A stretch of DNA of 64,000 bases from Crossaster papposus (lineage: Eukaryota; Echinodermata; Asteroidea; Velatida; Solasteridae): NCBI GenBank assembly GCA_037893245.1, contig JBAIAA010000650.1, forward strand, positions 1,116,001-1,180,000. The letters are read 5' to 3'. Position 1 is the first letter of the stretch. Every line of letters starts with the position of its first letter. Below, in pieces: positions 60,810 to 64,000 of this stretch. Made by a program: the position numbers and the translations under genes. The notes under the pieces are model-generated. The model worked only from the letters and a program-made list of their open reading frames with translations, had not been told where the DNA came from and did no database searches.

Positions 60810-63800
60810 GTTTGCAGGCATTAAATAAAATTACTAAAATTCTCCTTTTCACTCCGTTTCCTAATCTGTTTCTTTCATTCCTACTCTTCCTTCCTATATT
60901 CCCAGTCTCTTTCCTCCCCATATTTCCACTCTCTTCCTCCCCTGCTCCACCTCTAGGATTTCTAATCCTTGTCGTCGTCTGACCGTCGCCCTCGGGTGAA
61001 AACACCTGCCCGCTCGCCCGTCGCCGATTATTCTACCCCCACCCGTAGCTCCGGTATCGTCCACAGTTGCTGTGTCAATGTTTGCTGATTTCCTCCACCA
61101 TCGGCTAAGGAACTAATAAACCCTCCAAAGTATTTTTCCCACCACCTACCTCTACCGAGATTTTTGTCAGCTGTGTTTGAATCATTGCGACTTTTAAACT
61201 AAAATTGATTCAGTTTAGAAGTAGTTGTGACAAAGTTATAAAAAATATAAAAAATCGTCCGGACGTATTAATGACTACAAAATGTTGTCCTGGAACATAA
61301 AATTGTCTTAATATTTTTCATCGACGCCTCATTCTCGCAAGATGAGAGGAAACAAGAGGCAGGAGGTCTTGTTTGGACAGTGTCTGTTTGTTTTTCTTCC
61401 GTTTATTTACGCGAGCTCTCTCTTGATAATCAATCCATCTCCATCGCGTTCGCCGGCGTTGACGGTGTTATATTTGAAACTATTGACTGAGTGCAAGTGT
61501 AATAAATGAGGACGTGCCGTTCAACAACATTCAATGAATGTAACGTGGAGTGGTCCGCCCGTATCAATCATTGTTGTATCGTTGATAATAAACTTCACCC
61601 GGCGTGTGATATTGAAAAGGGGGCAGTGTGCGAGTTTCGTAGATTAGGTTGGTTTGCTTTTTCGCCCTTCTCATCACTCTGAAAGAACACGTTAGGATTT
61701 GATAATGGAATGAATATTGAGTTTTAATGTTAAATGATTGATCGTGACGGATTTAGGGCTTACGAAATTGAAAAGGGCAGACATAGGTGGCAAGTACTGT
61801 CGCAGTAATTGAGTGGATCAGGATCAAAGTCATTTAGTGGTTTGGTTTTTTTTTGCTTCTACTGGAATGAAAAAAAATACAATGTACATGAATTATTTTA
61901 ACCCCAACGCCTTAGTCACTTTTACTGAGGAGAGGACCATGTCCATCAAAATCCACCACTCACTCTGCTTCTTATACATGATGTATAATGGAACCACCAC
62001 TAAAGTGCTTCACAAAAACATATATGCACAAAAACAAGTAATCTTAAACACATGCAGTTTGTTTAATTAACGCAATCGATATCGTTGTGCCTCCAGACTT
62101 ACGCAATGTCAGCCTGTTAGCGTGTTTGCGCTTTTGTTTTATTGCCGAGAAAAAACAATTTTATTGATTTTTGTCGGGGAGAAGGTCGGTTTCATATTTA
62201 TTTCTCGGAGAAAACAAGATGAGGTTTATGATGAACACTGTGCTCATAGATAGAGGTTTATTTGTACTGGTACATCATATTCGCAATTTGTGTATCCTTG
62301 TGGGGAGACATCGCTTTGTTCTAGTGTACAAAATGGTTAGAAAATCAACCACCTTTTTCAAAGTACGAGCCTATTTCAACCACAATTAAATTCCTGGGTT
62401 TCGACCCATTAGCTATACCTTAAATTATACACTAACCCAAACACGAACCCTATTTTTTTAGTAATTTTGAGTAAATCAATCTATTTCGTGAAAAACCTTG
62501 TGGAGACCTTTACACCTATAACAGTTACCCTGTGTAAAAGTATTCATTGCCATTGTCCCCATTGTGTCCATGTCTCCACAGGGTACCGTATTTCCCTTCA
62601 TAGGCCTAAACATACATTTTTGTAAAAAAATAAGCTGATTTTGGCAGTCAGAAGTCCGTTTTCCAAAAAGAAATTTGGAGGATAACCTAAGTACATTTAG
62701 ACCTACACTGTCGCCAATTAATGGTTAACAAACACTCTCTTTTTTCCCGTCGTATTTTTGCATATTTGTAAATCGCCCTCGGGAATTCCCTACAGGGAAT
62801 CACCATTATCTTTTGAGACCAAGGAGTGCATCTATGACCTTGCCTTGGTTCCATCTCATCTTGCAGGACAATGGATCATGGAAGACACACTCACAATTAG
62901 AACATTAGTCCTTTCCCTACAACAATTGTTCTCCTTGAAACTCTTCCGTGAAAAGAGCCATGCCACTTCATTGAAATGGATTGACAATAACACCCCCCCT
63001 CCCCCCTTTAAAAATAAATACATTGGGCAGTGAGTTTGTTTTATATATTTTGTTTATAAACTATGGATAGTCAAGGTTACATGTTCTTAAGAATTAACAA
63101 AATTAAACAATAAAATACATACGTGCCAGCGTACATTGAAATGGCTTTGCATAAAACGATATTACAAATTAATATTAGTATATAAAAAAAATGAAACAAA
63201 TATTCATAGTCACCCTAGACAGGTGTATGGTAGATAATATTACTCTTGATAATGGCCTCCCAGAGTCACCCCATCCCCCCCCCCCCCCCCCCCACAGTAT
63301 CCTCGATAAATAAAATATAACCAAAGGGTGCAGGAATAGATACAACACAGGTGGCTCACATTCCTCTTCAGAAATAAAAACAAAAACACCCCCTCCCCCA
63401 GGGATGAGAGATCCCCTATGAATTATAAAACACTCGGGCACGGATAGGCGTTAACGCTTAACTGAACAACGAAAGAAAAACAGAAAAAAAAGGAGGTTTA
63501 GAGGTCGACGTGGCGGTTAATTCTTCCTTGGAGAGGAGGGGAAAATATTGTCTGTTTTTTCCCTTTGAGGCAGGTGATATTGCGCCTCTGTGAAACAATT
63601 TTACAGCCAGTCGGTCGATTTCCTGTTCACAAAAGGCTGATCGCCCCGTTAGAGTTGTTTACGTTGGCAGGTTTTTTTTCTCGTTAAGACTGGGTCTTTT
63701 TTTCCCCCTTTTTATTTTTTAATATAAAGGGGGCGTCAGTTCAGTCCTTTGATAAAGCCGGCAGTTATATTGGGAGTCCGGGTAGTCGGGTGCCCCTTGT

Positions 63801-64000
63801 GATGCATTGACCCAGATCATAATGATTTGTTGCAGTGCCTTCCGGGAACCTAACACGTGTGACCTGGTTTTTTTGGGGTGTGCGCAGTAATAAAGTGTCG
63901 TAAATGAATTATGGTTTTTAATTTTTTAAGTGCTTATAATGTAGCGTGTTGCTTGGATGGGAGGCTGAGTCAAATTGAACAATCTCAACATTGATGGAAT

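Larger units (their letters stand above)
37161..64000 (+). other. Long stretch without recognisable exons (probable first intron or intergenic)
   Basis: No open frame here shows coding character plus matching splice sites. The stretch holds family A, B, C and D MITEs, a 1731 bp inverted-repeat element, oligo(dC) runs, a palindromic repeat and many TACATGTA octamers. Repeat-free, balanced-composition segments near 59320-59600, 61300-61720 and 63440-63720 are where conserved regulatory DNA would be sought first. Confidence 0.5.

Overview
This is animal nuclear DNA: AT-rich, intron-rich, with GT-AG introns of about 0.1-1 kb in the gene-dense part and many small DNA transposons. Three multi-exon genes and the first exon of a fourth can be read. 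One gene is SPAG17, a core protein of the motile-cilium central apparatus (Chlamydomonas PF6 homologue). Intron density, gene content and the kinds of repeats suggest a marine invertebrate deuterostome, most likely an echinoderm. That placement is an inference; no marker gene fixes the species.

Layout. (1) 0.2-6.5 kb, plus strand: a ten-coding-exon gene for a 575-residue RG-rich helical/vWA protein with an intact MIDAS, built like Ro60 (TROVE plus vWA). (2) 6.2-12 kb: repeats, namely a 1.6 kb AT-rich satellite of about 64 bp units, a mariner relic, a 385 bp inverted-repeat element, and two coding-looking minus-strand exons of unknown parent. (3) 12.07-31.04 kb, minus strand: SPAG17 in about 39 exons (about 2456 residues), including what looks like a U12-type AT-AC intron near the 3' end. 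(4) 31.9-35.9 kb, minus strand: a four-exon gene for a 981-residue coiled-coil protein I do not recognise, 0.9 kb upstream of SPAG17 on the same strand. (5) 37.08-37.16 kb, plus strand: a clean first coding exon (26 residues, basic tail) head-to-head with the coiled-coil gene. The remaining 27 kb shows no convincing exon and is probably its long first intron or intergenic DNA.

The accessory content is unusually readable. At least five families of small inverted-repeat elements can be defined inside this window from copies that share ends: a TTAA-flanked family, a family with TTAAAGGTAG-type ends, a PIF/Harbinger-like family flanked by TTA, a family with GTGAGG ends, and a single 1731 bp element with 25 bp inverted ends, an AGAT target duplication and an internal array of about 185 bp. 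Several introns of SPAG17 and of the vWA gene carry 11-bp tandem arrays, some in opposed orientation, which resemble the subrepeat arms of foldback elements; one fills almost all of SPAG17 intron 8. Long oligo(dG)/oligo(dC) runs cluster in the 37-64 kb part, including a 30-G run 70 bp after the first exon of the fourth gene.

Exon limits were set by reading frame, splice consensus and phase continuity by eye. No alignment or search was run.
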